DNA of 64,000 bases. It comes from Bradyrhizobium sp. RP6. Its GTDB lineage: Bacteria > Pseudomonadota > Alphaproteobacteria > Rhizobiales > Xanthobacteraceae. The DNA is taken from the NCBI RefSeq assembly GCF_003837805.1, contig NZ_RQIT01000032.1, positions 1-64,000 on the forward strand, given 5' to 3'. Positions 36,328 through 44,873 of this stretch are shown piece after piece. The notes under the pieces are model-generated. The model was not told the DNA's origin. It worked only from the letters and a program-made list of their open reading frames with translations, and did not search any database. Both the position numbers and the translations under genes were made by a program. The first letter of the stretch is position 1; every line of letters begins with the position of its first letter.

Positions 36328-38769
36328 TTATGGCCGATGGAACAGAAGAACGCCGCCTCCCGCTAGGCTTTCGGCCGTGTAGCGCTGACCGTGGATCAAA
36401 AACACGGTCATTGGGACGTCGCGACTCGGCAGAAGGCCAAGGATCTGCAATATGTCGATCACGGCAGGCGAAGCCTCTTGGGGGCCGTGCGTCCAGTCCT
36501 CGCCCAACAACTCTCCCAGTTCAGGCACTTGGGGGAAGGGTTGATGACCTGATGCCGGTGCGGCAGACGGCAGGGAAAGGCTTGGTGCCAGTGCCGAGGG
36601 AGGGTCCTCACGCGATTCGAAAGGTGCCAGCCAATCAAAGCCGGGCGCAAGACCGCCGTAAATATCTGAGGAAGTCCTCGGTGCCGCAGGCGTAGCTTCA
36701 CCCGGCAAACCGGGCCGAGGGTGATGAATGAGCTGAACGTCCTTGGGGCCTTCCGGTCCCAAGATGGCCGTGTAGCGTTCGCCGCCGATTTCGTAGTTCA
36801 TGATTGGATGTTTCGCAACAGGCAAGAAGTCCCAATCCCCCAACGTGGACAGCATCATGTCGGGGGCCAGCTGGGTGTGATGGGAAAAATTCTCGGGAAC
36901 GGCGAACGAAACATCAAACGTATCGCCGACAGCGGGCGACCGCAGATGGACGAGCCGAACATCATTGAGCCCTCCCGGTCCCAAGACGGCGATATAGCGT
37001 TCACCGCGAATATCGTAGGTCTTTATCCGCTGTGCTGCATCCGGCAGGAGGCCCCAGCGGCGAAGCGTGTGCATCATATTGGGCGCGGCCTGGGTGCCGT
37101 GCGAGAAATCCTCGGGAACGCTCAAAGACGCATCAAAGGCGTCGCCGGCTGCCGCGACCGTCTGCTCAAGCATGGTCTGGGCCGCAGCGCCTTGGTTCAT
37201 CATCCGTCCAGGGTGGTCTTCAGAGGCGGAATTCGGCTGCCGCGAGCTCGGCTGCCAAGTCGCGGCATCGAAAAGCTCTTCCTGAGAGACACTTTGCACC
37301 GGCGAGGGGATTATTGGACTGAGCGTTGGCCAAGGCACCGGTGCATCGAAGGCCGGGGCCGGCAAGAGGTTCTCGCGATCCGCGGCATCGAAAAGCTCTT
37401 CCTGAGCGACACTTTGAACCGGCGAGGGGATGGTTAGACTCATCGTTGGCCAAGGCACCGGTGCATTGAAGGGTGGGGCCAACAAGAGGTTCTCGCGATC
37501 CGCGGCATCGAAAAGCTCTTCCTGAGAGACACTTTGCACCGGCGAGGGGATTGTTAGATTCATCATTGGCCAAGGCGCCGGTGCATCGAAGGTTGGGGTG
37601 GGCAAGAGGTTCTCGCGATCCGCGGCATCGAAGAGCTCTTCCTGAGCGATACCTTGCACCGGGGAGGGGATGGTTGGACTCATCGTTGGCCAAGGCACCG
37701 GTGCATCGAAGGTCGACGCTGGCAAGAGGTTCTCGCGATCCGCTGCATCGAAAAGCCCTTCCTGAGCGACACTTTGCACCGGCGAGGGGGCGATTGAACT
37801 CGTCGTTGGCCAAGGCACCGGTGCATGTGTTGTCGCCGGCAAGAGGACCTCGCGATCCGCCGCATCGAAAAGCTCGTCCTGGGCGACACTTTGTATAGGA
37901 GAATGGGCCGCTAAACCCATTGCATGCCTGACCTGCGGAACATCGAACCCGGGCGGCAATGAGCCGCCCCCATCCGCGCCGCTCCCCATCGGCTGCCCAT
38001 CGGCCGGGGGCATGGGCGAGGGCGCGGACGGCTGAATGACCTGACGCGAGCTGCCTCCTTCCCCGCCTAAATTGTTCTGCAGGGTAGTCGCGCGATAATC
38101 GCGGAGGCCGTTCAAGGCGGCGATGAGCGTCTTGTCCTTTGGAAACAACCTGTCCGCGTGGCCAAGCAGTCTATCATCACTGAGCTCGGCCATGGACAAG
38201 GGGCGGAGCGCTACCGCCAATTTCCGCAGATGGCTCGCATAGCTCTCGGCCGTTCTCTTGCCAATCCGTCGACCAAAACCTGCGTTGGCGGCCTTCCTGA
38301 TGACCCTCTCATCTTCCCTGGAAGGACGATAATGTGTTGAGATGGGGCCAGCGTCGGCGTCAGGCTCGCGGTACTGACTGACCATTGACAATGCTGGGGC
38401 AATGACCTTATCGCCTGGCAGCAGCTTCTTAGCGTAACCGGCTAACGTGTCGTCATCCAGCCCAGAGATTGATTTGCCAGACTTCTTCAGTGCGTCGGCG
38501 AATTTGCGAAGCCGACGATCATAAATTTCGACGGTGGTTTTACTCGGCGGTGGCCCTCGATCGAGAGCAGCGGCCGATGCCGCCTGGATGAGGCGATCGT
38601 CTTCGTCAGTGACATCATACAATGCCGCGTGAGGATATACGGGACCCGCCTCTCGCGCGCCTGCCAGGTGCTGCTCAAACGCAACATGCGGCTGTTGCGG
38701 CTGTTCCACGCTGGCATCTGACGCAGTGGACTCTCTATCGGCTGGGTTGATCGTGTTGAATCGGTCCAT
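36328..38769 (-). CDS. Large modular candidate type III effector with 40-residue repeats
   Basis: An 813-residue protein with three parts. Residues about 45-240 hold two copies of a helical module (EDDRLIQAASAAALDRGPPP...YDRRLRKFADALKK; EDERVIRKAANAGFGRR...YASHLRKLAVAL) that resembles the core-binding (SAM-like) domain of tyrosine recombinases. Residues about 290-510 hold five or six tandem 40-residue units (PSPVQSVAQEELFDAADREN, then LLPAPTFDAPVPWP). The C-terminal 250 residues hold three copies of a module with SHGTQAAPxMMxTLRRWGLL and IRGERYIAVLGPGGLNDVRL. A tts box lies 30-60 bp upstream. No signal peptide or Cys is seen. The role of the protein is unknown; the effector call is inferred from the promoter, the repeats and the genomic place. 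Confidence 0.75.
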   Translation of the reverse strand: MDRFNTINPADRESTASDASVEQPQQPHVAFEQHLAGAREAGPVYPHAALYDVTDEDDRLIQAASAAALDRGPPPSKTTVEIYDRRLRKFADALKKSGKSISGLDDDTLAGYAKKLLPGDKVIAPALSMVSQYREPDADAGPISTHYRPSREDERVIRKAANAGFGRRIGKRTAESYASHLRKLAVALRPLSMAELSDDRLLGHADRLFPKDKTLIAALNGLRDYRATTLQNNLGGEGGSSRQVIQPSAPSPMPPADGQPMGSGADGGGSLPPGFDVPQVRHAMGLAAHSPIQSVAQDELFDAADREVLLPATTHAPVPWPTTSSIAPSPVQSVAQEGLFDAADRENLLPASTFDAPVPWPTMSPTIPSPVQGIAQEELFDAADRENLLPTPTFDAPAPWPMMNLTIPSPVQSVSQEELFDAADRENLLLAPPFNAPVPWPTMSLTIPSPVQSVAQEELFDAADRENLLPAPAFDAPVPWPTLSPIIPSPVQSVSQEELFDAATWQPSSRQPNSASEDHPGRMMNQGAAAQTMLEQTVAAAGDAFDASLSVPEDFSHGTQAAPNMMHTLRRWGLLPDAAQRIKTYDIRGERYIAVLGPGGLNDVRLVHLRSPAVGDTFDVSFAVPENFSHHTQLAPDMMLSTLGDWDFLPVAKHPIMNYEIGGERYTAILGPEGPKDVQLIHHPRPGLPGEATPAAPRTSSDIYGGLAPGFDWLAPFESREDPPSALAPSLSLPSAAPASGHQPFPQVPELGELLGEDWTHGPQEASPAVIDILQILGLLPSRDVPMTVFLIHGQRYTAESLAGGGVLLFHRP
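37261..37890 (-). repeat. Tandem 120-bp repeats in the modular effector gene
   Basis: Units with the start GCGGCATCGAAAAGCTCTTC recur at 37262, 37382, 37502, 37622, 37742 and about 37860, a 120-bp period (40 codons). Units differ at scattered bases. The last copies are more diverged. Confidence 0.9.
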
Positions 38770-38797
38770 GGTCAGTCCGCTGGCATCGCTTTTTCGC

Positions 38798-38833
38798 CAT
38801 TTCGCTACTCACGTTAGCTTTCCAAAATCTGAC
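38798..38833 (-). promoter_or_regulatory. tts box of the modular effector
   Basis: Minus strand GTCAGATTTTGGAAAGCTAA, ending about 30 bp upstream of the ATG at 38769. Confidence 0.75.
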
Positions 38834-39729
38834 GTGGCCGGCGGAAAGGTAGAATGACATGTGAATGATGGCCGGCGTGCGCTGTAGCATCGCTCGAGCA
38901 GGCAAAAGAAAGCGCCGGAAGAAAAAACAGCGTCTTCAACTGAAGTGTTGAGCTGAAATGGTGGTGTGATGCGCCACAGCGCTTCAGATCTCGGTCCCTT
39001 CACGGCGGTATGATCGTGAGGACCGGGTCATCCGGGGGCTTTCGATTACTCGGAGGTCGGGCTGAGGCGGCGACGGGGCGCTCGCTCCTTGAACCAACGA
39101 GATATCGGTATGGGCGGCACCAGAATTGAGGGCACTCTTGCGCGTTCCTGACCAGCATTCCCAGGAACGCGCGCTTTCAATAAAGCTCGCAAGCTCTGGT
39201 TGGTGGTCGCCTGCTGCGAGAATAGAAGCGAAACGAAGCCATTCGTATACCACCTTGTGGTCATGTTCACTTTCAACACACACGCTCCGACATGCTGGGT
39301 GGCAGATTAGGGCGGGATTGCCGAGGGCCATTGATCCATGAAGCCAGCAGCCGAGCGCGTTTTGACTGCTGATGGCTCGGTCGTTGCCATTGAGAGGCAA
39401 CGCTAGCCTGTGAAGCCGCGTGCATTCAGACACCCAGGACAAACCATGTTATTGTTTGGCTTAATCCGATGTGCTCCTACATAGCGTCCAGCGCGCGGCA
39501 ACTGTGGCGCTCGCGCAAGAGGGCATTGCATCGATCGGATAAGACGGACGATGATGCAGACCAGCTGCCGAGCGCGTTACTGAACTGGAGCCACAAATGG
39601 GTGCTCCATAGCCATAACGGCGCGGAGCCAAACGACCGACGTGGTCGCCAAGCCTAAGTTGCCCTCTTGGAGACGCCCCATAGATCGTAGGCTCGGTCTT
39701 CGCCGTCGATCTCGCTTAGGCACGTCCGG
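38834..39729. other. No recognisable gene
   Basis: About 900 bp with short frames on both strands. Minus-strand frames near 39000-39440 have no domain or good ribosome site. Confidence 0.4.
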
Positions 39730-39975
39730 TCACGGTTTCACCGTCGAAGCGCTCAGGGTCGTGATGGCGGCCTTGTTGAGCACGCGCACGCCACGTGGAA
39801 TTTCTGGACGAGATCCATTGGTGCGGGTGAACAAGATCCGCCATCCGTTCGAGAGCTGTGCAGCACGTTGCGCTTGATCGTCACCGCTCCCGAAACAGAG
39901 CGCGGGTTTGTGTGTCACGATCGAGCCGCCTCTCCTTGCTAGCCACATGGCAGCAGCTATTGTGATTTCCGACAT
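39730..39975 (-). CDS. Weak ORF downstream of the CpaD-like gene
   Basis: An 81-residue frame (MSEITIAAAMWLARRGGSIV at the start, LFTRTNGSRPEIPRGVRVL near the end) beginning 14 bp after the stop of the CpaD-like lipoprotein gene. It has a coding-like residue pattern but no ribosome site and no known family. It may be a short final gene of the operon or a fragment. Confidence 0.3.
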   Translation of the reverse strand: MSEITIAAAMWLARRGGSIVTHKPALCFGSGDDQAQRAAQLSNGWRILFTRTNGSRPEIPRGVRVLNKAAITTLSASTVKP

Positions 39976-39988
39976 TCGCCAAAAACCG

Positions 39989-40651
39989 CTATCGGAGCGG
40001 CTGCACATTCGGTTCTGTCGTTCCCGCCGCGTTCGGGGCTGCCGTACCTGCTCCATCTTCTCTGTTGCTCTTGTTACGCGGGGCGAAGGTACCGTAGTTG
40101 GCCAGGGGAATGGCGGCGCGATCGCCATTACTTGTGATGACAGACCGATTATCCAGCAAGTCGAGCGGATCGTTTACCATAACTGCCAGATTGTTTTTGG
40201 TCGAGCAACCAAGCGTGGGTTCGAACGAATTGTCGTTCACGGCTGGTCCGACGATCAAAAGCGACGGACAGATCGGAGGATGGGCATCAAAGGTGATCGC
40301 CTCGATCCTCACGCCGGAACGGGGCGGTAAATCGACGGGAGAAGCGGACAGGCGGATGTTATAAGGTGCAACGCCCATGGCGCGGGCCTCGTGCGCCACT
40401 TGGGCAAGGAGCCTGGGTGAGCCGGTGACATCCACATGGAGCGCATCCCGCCGGCCGCCACTGGCGTTCGCGATAAAGCTCCGCAGTTGACGCTTTTCGG
40501 AGCCACGCAGGCTCCGCAGGAACAAGATACGTTTCTTCTGCTCTACCTGTATTGCTTGTTCAGCCGGCCCGAGATGGATCGAGGCACTATTTGCACAGCC
40601 ACCCAATGTTGCTCCTATAGCGATCAAGTGACACAAATGTCGCAAGGTCAT
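39989..40651 (-). CDS. CpaD-like lipoprotein (y4xK-like)
   Basis: A 220-residue lipoprotein (lipobox IGATLGGCANSA, Cys near residue 19). The body matches CpaD/TadL-type pilus assembly lipoproteins: a DVTGSPRLLAQVAHEARAMG segment, and a C-terminal FEPTLGCSTKNNLAVMVNDP with the typical GC-x2-NLAxMVxxPxDL pattern. It follows rhcC2 by 11 bp. I infer that it pilots or stabilises the secretin, as CpaD does in Tad pili. The ATG at 40651 has GAGGA upstream; the ATG at 40684 is less likely. Confidence 0.8.
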   Translation of the reverse strand: MTLRHLCHLIAIGATLGGCANSASIHLGPAEQAIQVEQKKRILFLRSLRGSEKRQLRSFIANASGGRRDALHVDVTGSPRLLAQVAHEARAMGVAPYNIRLSASPVDLPPRSGVRIEAITFDAHPPICPSLLIVGPAVNDNSFEPTLGCSTKNNLAVMVNDPLDLLDNRSVITSNGDRAAIPLANYGTFAPRNKSNREDGAGTAAPNAAGTTEPNVQPLR

Positions 40652-40661
40652 ATGAGGGTCC

Positions 40662-42116
40662 TCATTCGATGATAAAGCCGGCACTGCCGGTCAATCCTGG
40701 TGTGCTGGTGCGAGGAGCATCGCGGTCTCGCGGCGGCCGGGCCACCGTGTTCGTCAAAATGCGCCCCGCGTCTGAGGGCGGTGAGATGCGGTCGCTCGGT
40801 GCACTCATCTTGTTCGGGTTCGATGCCGGCCGCACGATGTACGGCGTGACAATAATGACCAGCTCGGTTTCACGTTTTTGAAACGATGAAGAGCGAAACA
40901 GCGCACCGAGGATCGGCACATCGCCGAGCCAGGGAAACTCGCCGATATCAGTGTTGAAGTTGCGCCTGATGAGGCCGCCGATTGCAAAGCTCTGACCGCT
41001 GGCAAGCTCCACAACGGTGCTCGCGCGCCGCGTTGAGAGTGCAGGGACCGCCATGCCATTGATTTTGACTTCGCCTTCGCTCGACAGTTCACTGACTTCG
41101 GGCTTCACACGTATATTGATCTGATTGTTGTTCAGCACAGTTGGGACGAATTCCAGGCTGACGCCGAACTGCCGGAATTGCACGGAAACCTGTCGATTGT
41201 CCTGCATGACCGGAATCGGAAATTCCCCGCCGGCGAGAAAGCTTGCGGCTTCGCCGGACATCGCCGTCAGATTCGGCTCAGCCAAGATAGAGGCGAGGTG
41301 CTCGCTCGCGAGAGCGTCGAGAACAGCGCTGAGATTGGTATTGCCGGCGCTAAACCCGATTCCGATCGTGCCGCCGCCGCCGGCCGCGCCGGACCCGCCC
41401 CCTTTTCCGGTAATAAGGAAAGCGCCGTTTGGGCCGGAGGCGGTGAAGTTGATGTTGAGATCCTTGACCGCGCTGCGGGAGACTTCTGCCACCCGTACGC
41501 TGAGATTCACCTGCAACGAGCCAGCCACCTGGATCTTGTTGGCAACCAGCGCGCCCGCCCCAAGAAACTGCTCAGTGACCTTCCTGGCGTTCTCGACGAC
41601 ATCGGCAGTGGGCGCGGTCCCGCTAAGAATTGCGCCCCGGGGAGTATAGCTGACCTGTATCGGATAGTCGCCGACCTCAGCCCTCAGCGCGGCCCGCAGA
41701 TCCTGGATCGGTTGGGTAACGACAATACGCAGCTCAGCCAGAGCCTCTCCCTTGTCGTTCAGGGCGAACAGGCTGGTCCGTCCCGCCTTTTTGCCAAAGA
41801 CGAAGATCGTGGTGTTTGAGGGCGCCTGATAGTCCGCAATCGCCGGGTCGGCGACAAAAATGCTCGCAGCCGGTCCGGTCAGATGAACTGTCTTGCCCTG
41901 TGAGGAAGTAAGGCTGAGCGTGCCGGTGGTGCTGCCAGACGCCGCGCGTGGCTGTTCTGCTTTGCCATCTCGCTTTGTCTGAGCTGTGGCAGCAAACGGA
42001 AATAACAGAGCGACTGCGCACAGGGCGTACCAGAGGCGGCGAAAAGCGGCATAGTGCGAGCGGCCTGCCACCATGGACGGCTCATCAGCGCCGGGGGCAT
42101 TGTTAACGATGTTCAA
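40662..42116 (-). CDS. rhcC2: Secretin RhcC2 (SctC barrel part; CpaC-like)
   Basis: A 484-residue outer-membrane pore protein. A signal peptide (LWYALCAVALLFPFAATAQT) precedes a pilus/flagellar-type N-terminal domain (GKTVHLTGPAASIFVADPAI) and the secretin core: SVRVAEVSRSAVKDLNINF, ILAEPNLTAMSGEAASFLAG, GVSLEFVPTVLNNNQINIRV and PWLGDVPILGALFRSSSFQK. These regions match CpaC/RcpA secretins of Tad pili more than classical SctC, as known for RhcC2. Together with RhcC1 it makes the outer-membrane ring. It lies 27 bp after ttsI in the same operon. Confidence 0.92.
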   Translation of the reverse strand: MNIVNNAPGADEPSMVAGRSHYAAFRRLWYALCAVALLFPFAATAQTKRDGKAEQPRAASGSTTGTLSLTSSQGKTVHLTGPAASIFVADPAIADYQAPSNTTIFVFGKKAGRTSLFALNDKGEALAELRIVVTQPIQDLRAALRAEVGDYPIQVSYTPRGAILSGTAPTADVVENARKVTEQFLGAGALVANKIQVAGSLQVNLSVRVAEVSRSAVKDLNINFTASGPNGAFLITGKGGGSGAAGGGGTIGIGFSAGNTNLSAVLDALASEHLASILAEPNLTAMSGEAASFLAGGEFPIPVMQDNRQVSVQFRQFGVSLEFVPTVLNNNQINIRVKPEVSELSSEGEVKINGMAVPALSTRRASTVVELASGQSFAIGGLIRRNFNTDIGEFPWLGDVPILGALFRSSSFQKRETELVIIVTPYIVRPASNPNKMSAPSDRISPPSDAGRILTNTVARPPRDRDAPRTSTPGLTGSAGFIIE

Positions 42117-42143
42117 GGGAGTGTCGCTTTCAAGTTCGATCGG

Positions 42144-42833
42144 CTAGGCAGCCGAGGCTGCGCCAATGAGTTCAAGGGTGTAACCGACACCGCGCGCGGT
42201 CTTGATCCTGAGCGTTGCGCCCGCCTGGCTCAAATGCGTGCGCAATCGATAGATCCCGACTTCCAGCGCATTGGTCGAGACCTCGTCGTCAAATGCATAC
42301 AAGCTATCTTCGAGCGATGCGCGCGGCACGGTACGCCCCGCGCGGTTGAGCAGATGTTCAAGAATGCACACTTCCCGGCGCGCAATTCTGAGGATTCGGC
42401 CACCGACCGAGACTTGCCGCGCGATTGGATCGAAATGCAGATTCCCGAATGTCACCACCGGCGCCGTCATTTGCGTTGACCGTCGCAAAATCGCTCGCAT
42501 CCGAGCAATGAGTTCGTCGGTAGAGACGGGCTTAGGCAGAAAATCATCCGCGCCCGCATTGAAAATCGCAATCCGCCGGCCGAGATCATTGAGACTACTC
42601 ATCATCATGGTGGGCATTGACCGTCCCTCGCGCCGCAACTGCTTCAGCCAGTCCAATCCGTCTCCATCGGGCAAAGCCGATTCGAGCAGGACCATGTGGT
42701 AGTTCGCGCAATCGAGCGCGGCCGCCGCCTCATCCAGCGTGCGTGTTACGTCGACGGCGAAGCCGCAACCTAACAGCACTTCCTTCACGTGGCGGGCAAA
42801 GTCCGCATGATGATCAACCAGGAGAATTCGCAT
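42144..42833 (-). CDS. ttsI: Transcriptional activator of the type III system, TtsI
   Basis: A 229-residue OmpR-like response regulator. The receiver domain (residues 1-115) ends with LPKPVSTDELIARMRAIL, and a winged-helix DNA-binding domain follows (GNLHFDPIARQVSVGGRILR, then RREVCILEHLLNRAGR and VSTNALEVGIYRLR). The phosphoacceptor Asp is Glu51 (MVLLESALPDGDG), as in known TtsI proteins, so it probably works without phosphorylation. The ATG at 42833 is inside the end of the upstream ORF (stop 42835-42837). TtsI binds tts boxes; nine candidates lie in this window. I see no nod box in the 500 bp upstream. Confidence 0.93.
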   Translation of the reverse strand: MRILLVDHHADFARHVKEVLLGCGFAVDVTRTLDEAAAALDCANYHMVLLESALPDGDGLDWLKQLRREGRSMPTMMMSSLNDLGRRIAIFNAGADDFLPKPVSTDELIARMRAILRRSTQMTAPVVTFGNLHFDPIARQVSVGGRILRIARREVCILEHLLNRAGRTVPRASLEDSLYAFDDEVSTNALEVGIYRLRTHLSQAGATLRIKTARGVGYTLELIGAASAA

Positions 42834-42834
42834 T

Positions 42835-43245
42835 TCATTGCCTCTCGTCCATCCACGCAGACCTGAGCGCGTCACGATTGAGCATGGGCTCGATGTAACT
42901 GAGAGGAGGCTGGACCGGTGTGAGTTTGGACAGCCCGAAACGAGAGGGCGGAGCATGTTGGCTGGCGATCAATACCTGCGGGTCGATTGTCGTCGGATGG
43001 ACCACGGACCGCTGCGGCCTGCTTACGGCGTCGGCGCTGCTCAACATGCCCCTCATGCCAGATCTGTTTTTGTTTAAGAGGCTGACAGCCGCGGCAGCCC
43101 GCTGACGCGTCCGTGGGCCGATCACGCCCGTCCTTGCACGCACTGACCCGGCCCCCGCAGAAAGAATAGCGCCGAGCCGCGCAACCGAAACCAAAGCGCG
43201 GGAGACGATCGGATTTGTGGCTGAACAGATGAGCGAAACTGACAT
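42835..43245 (-). CDS. Small exported-like protein coupled to ttsI
   Basis: A 136-residue frame with a good ribosome site (GGGGAG, 6 nt before the ATG at 43245) and an N-terminal segment (PIVSRALVSVARLGAILSAG) that resembles a signal peptide. Its stop overlaps the ttsI start, which favours translational coupling. The body has no motif I recognise (MLSSADAVSRPQRSVVHP; FGLSKLTPVQPPLSYIEPML). It lacks Cys pairs or a lipobox. An 18-bp inverted repeat lies about 60 bp upstream. Confidence 0.5.
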   Translation of the reverse strand: MSVSLICSATNPIVSRALVSVARLGAILSAGAGSVRARTGVIGPRTRQRAAAAVSLLNKNRSGMRGMLSSADAVSRPQRSVVHPTTIDPQVLIASQHAPPSRFGLSKLTPVQPPLSYIEPMLNRDALRSAWMDERQ

Positions 43246-44244
43246 GGAAACTCCCCAATTCGTCTTGGTCTGCGGCCAGTCTTGCTGGGCTGTCGAGCCT
43301 GTCGTGTCGTGAAGTCACGACAGTGCAAGTCTTTCCGGTATTCAAGGACACATCACGCGAGGCATCTGGCCACTGGCTTCACAGGCCGAGATGCACGCCG
43401 AAACGATCTGCCCCTCGCGGCCGGAAGAGCACCCTCTCGCGCGCAATTGTTCGCACGCAAGGTGTCAACCGTGCTGAAGTTGTGACGCGCCCGAGGTCCC
43501 CGCATACGTCGCAGCCCAGCGAAAGCTGCGAGCGATTGCAGAACCGAGCTCCACAGTTTTGCCATTGCGCATAGATCCCGGTGCCTACACCAGAACAACT
43601 TCGCCTCACGGAGTGCACAGCCCCAAAATGATCGGATCTCGATTTCGGAGTTGGAGTGTGCCCCGCAAGGCCGAGATAGCGGCCGCCAGCGTTCTTCTCG
43701 CACGGCGCATCTTGATTCGCTTGGGATAGGATCGGCGCTGCGTCCTTCGATCTCCACATAGGCGGTGTGGGACGCTGGCCCTGGAGAGGAGCTATCCAGC
43801 AGCATGATTGGGCGGCGCAGCGGAGCATTGTTCTTTTGAGACGTTCGCAATTCTTGCTACCTGTCAGGAAGAGTTCACGCGAGCGGGGGGCGGTGTCGCG
43901 ACTGTCAGAAATCCTACAATCTGACGCTAGGTGAGGTTCAAGTGCTTTTGACCGCTGGTCCGTAGCGGTGCTCTCGAACTCGACGAGTCTTTAGTAATGA
44001 CGACACGTCCTAACCAAACTATCGAGCTGCGCGTCGCGCGCGTCCCTCTCCTCAAGGTCATGAGCATTTCGTCGGTCCAAAAGCGTAGCTTGAGCCAAAG
44101 GCGATGACAGTGTGTGAGGGCCGTCGTCTTTGCTGGCCCTTTAGGTGTGACGTCGTGGTCGTGCGGTCGACTTCGTGCGTGCGAACTCAGCAGGGAGACA
44201 GTGGCGCCCCGTGATGCTTCTATGTGAGGCGCAGGAGCTAACCT
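43246..44244. other. No clear gene; inverted repeat near the left end
   Basis: Frames here overlap in both strands without domain motifs. The perfect inverted repeat TGTCGTGA-AG-TCACGACA at 43305-43322 lies upstream of the ORF that ends at 42835. Confidence 0.4.
43305..43322 (-). promoter_or_regulatory. 18-bp inverted repeat, candidate operator of the ttsI operon
   Basis: TGTCGTGA-AG-TCACGACA, two perfect 8-bp arms around AG, about 60 bp upstream of the start at 43245. The size and symmetry fit a dimeric regulator site. It is not followed by a T run. Confidence 0.45.
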
Positions 44245-44415
44245 ATGGGATGCAGGCGCCGGAGCTCGCAAGCTGATTTGACTGACAAGGGACTGGAAGA
44301 ATTGCGAAACGACATTCTTGAATGCTGCCTCCATACATCACGAGCGACTATGGAGCTTTTAGGCAAGATCGGCAAAATCGATTCTTTTGATGGAACGCAT
44401 CCAGGTAGCAGATAG
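44245..44415 (+). CDS. 56-residue hypothetical protein
   Basis: A short gene starting with ATG at 44245, 8 nt after AGGAG. It encodes MGCRRRSSQADLTDKGLEEL, then a helical, cysteine-containing middle (RNDILECCLHTSRATMELLG) and a short tail. The residue pattern and ribosome site favour a real gene. I do not recognise the family. Confidence 0.5.
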   Translation: MGCRRRSSQADLTDKGLEELRNDILECCLHTSRATMELLGKIGKIDSFDGTHPGSR

Positions 44416-44873
44416 ACCATTGTGCGAGGGCACGGCTTGCCGCGCGAGCGAGACTCTATTGACTTGATCTTTGATGCGCTCGCGTTCGAGCTCTTGCGAT
44501 TGATCGCACCATCGATGGCAGGTCGAGCTGCGGAAACGATCGATGCGCGGCCTTAGTGGCTCACGTCATCTGAACTTTCTTCCGAACGTGTCGGCGGCGG
44601 CTGGATCGAGCGAGGAGGCCGCAGCACTCGAATGAGGCCGGGGAAGAACAAACAATGGCGCGAGTGTGTCCTCCGCCACACTGTCGGGTACCTCTTGGGA
44701 TGTGGGCGCCCCTTCGTCCCTCGCCCGGTCAAGGGATAGGTCTCAGCGCCTGTGGCCAAGCCATTATCGTTGTCCGTGAAGCGGGCTCGCCTGGGATGAC
44801 CCTTCCTTCGGGTGGTCATCTAGTCAGCATTAAGGGACCTACGAGCATGGCGCAGTCGCCAGTTGGCTAATCG
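44416..44873. other. No recognisable gene
   Basis: Short frames only, on both strands. I see no terminator hairpin. Confidence 0.35.

Noticed and set aside
40185..40205. GATTGTTTTTGG, like part of a nod box
   Set aside because: It lies inside the CpaD-like coding region and the rest of the nod box is absent.
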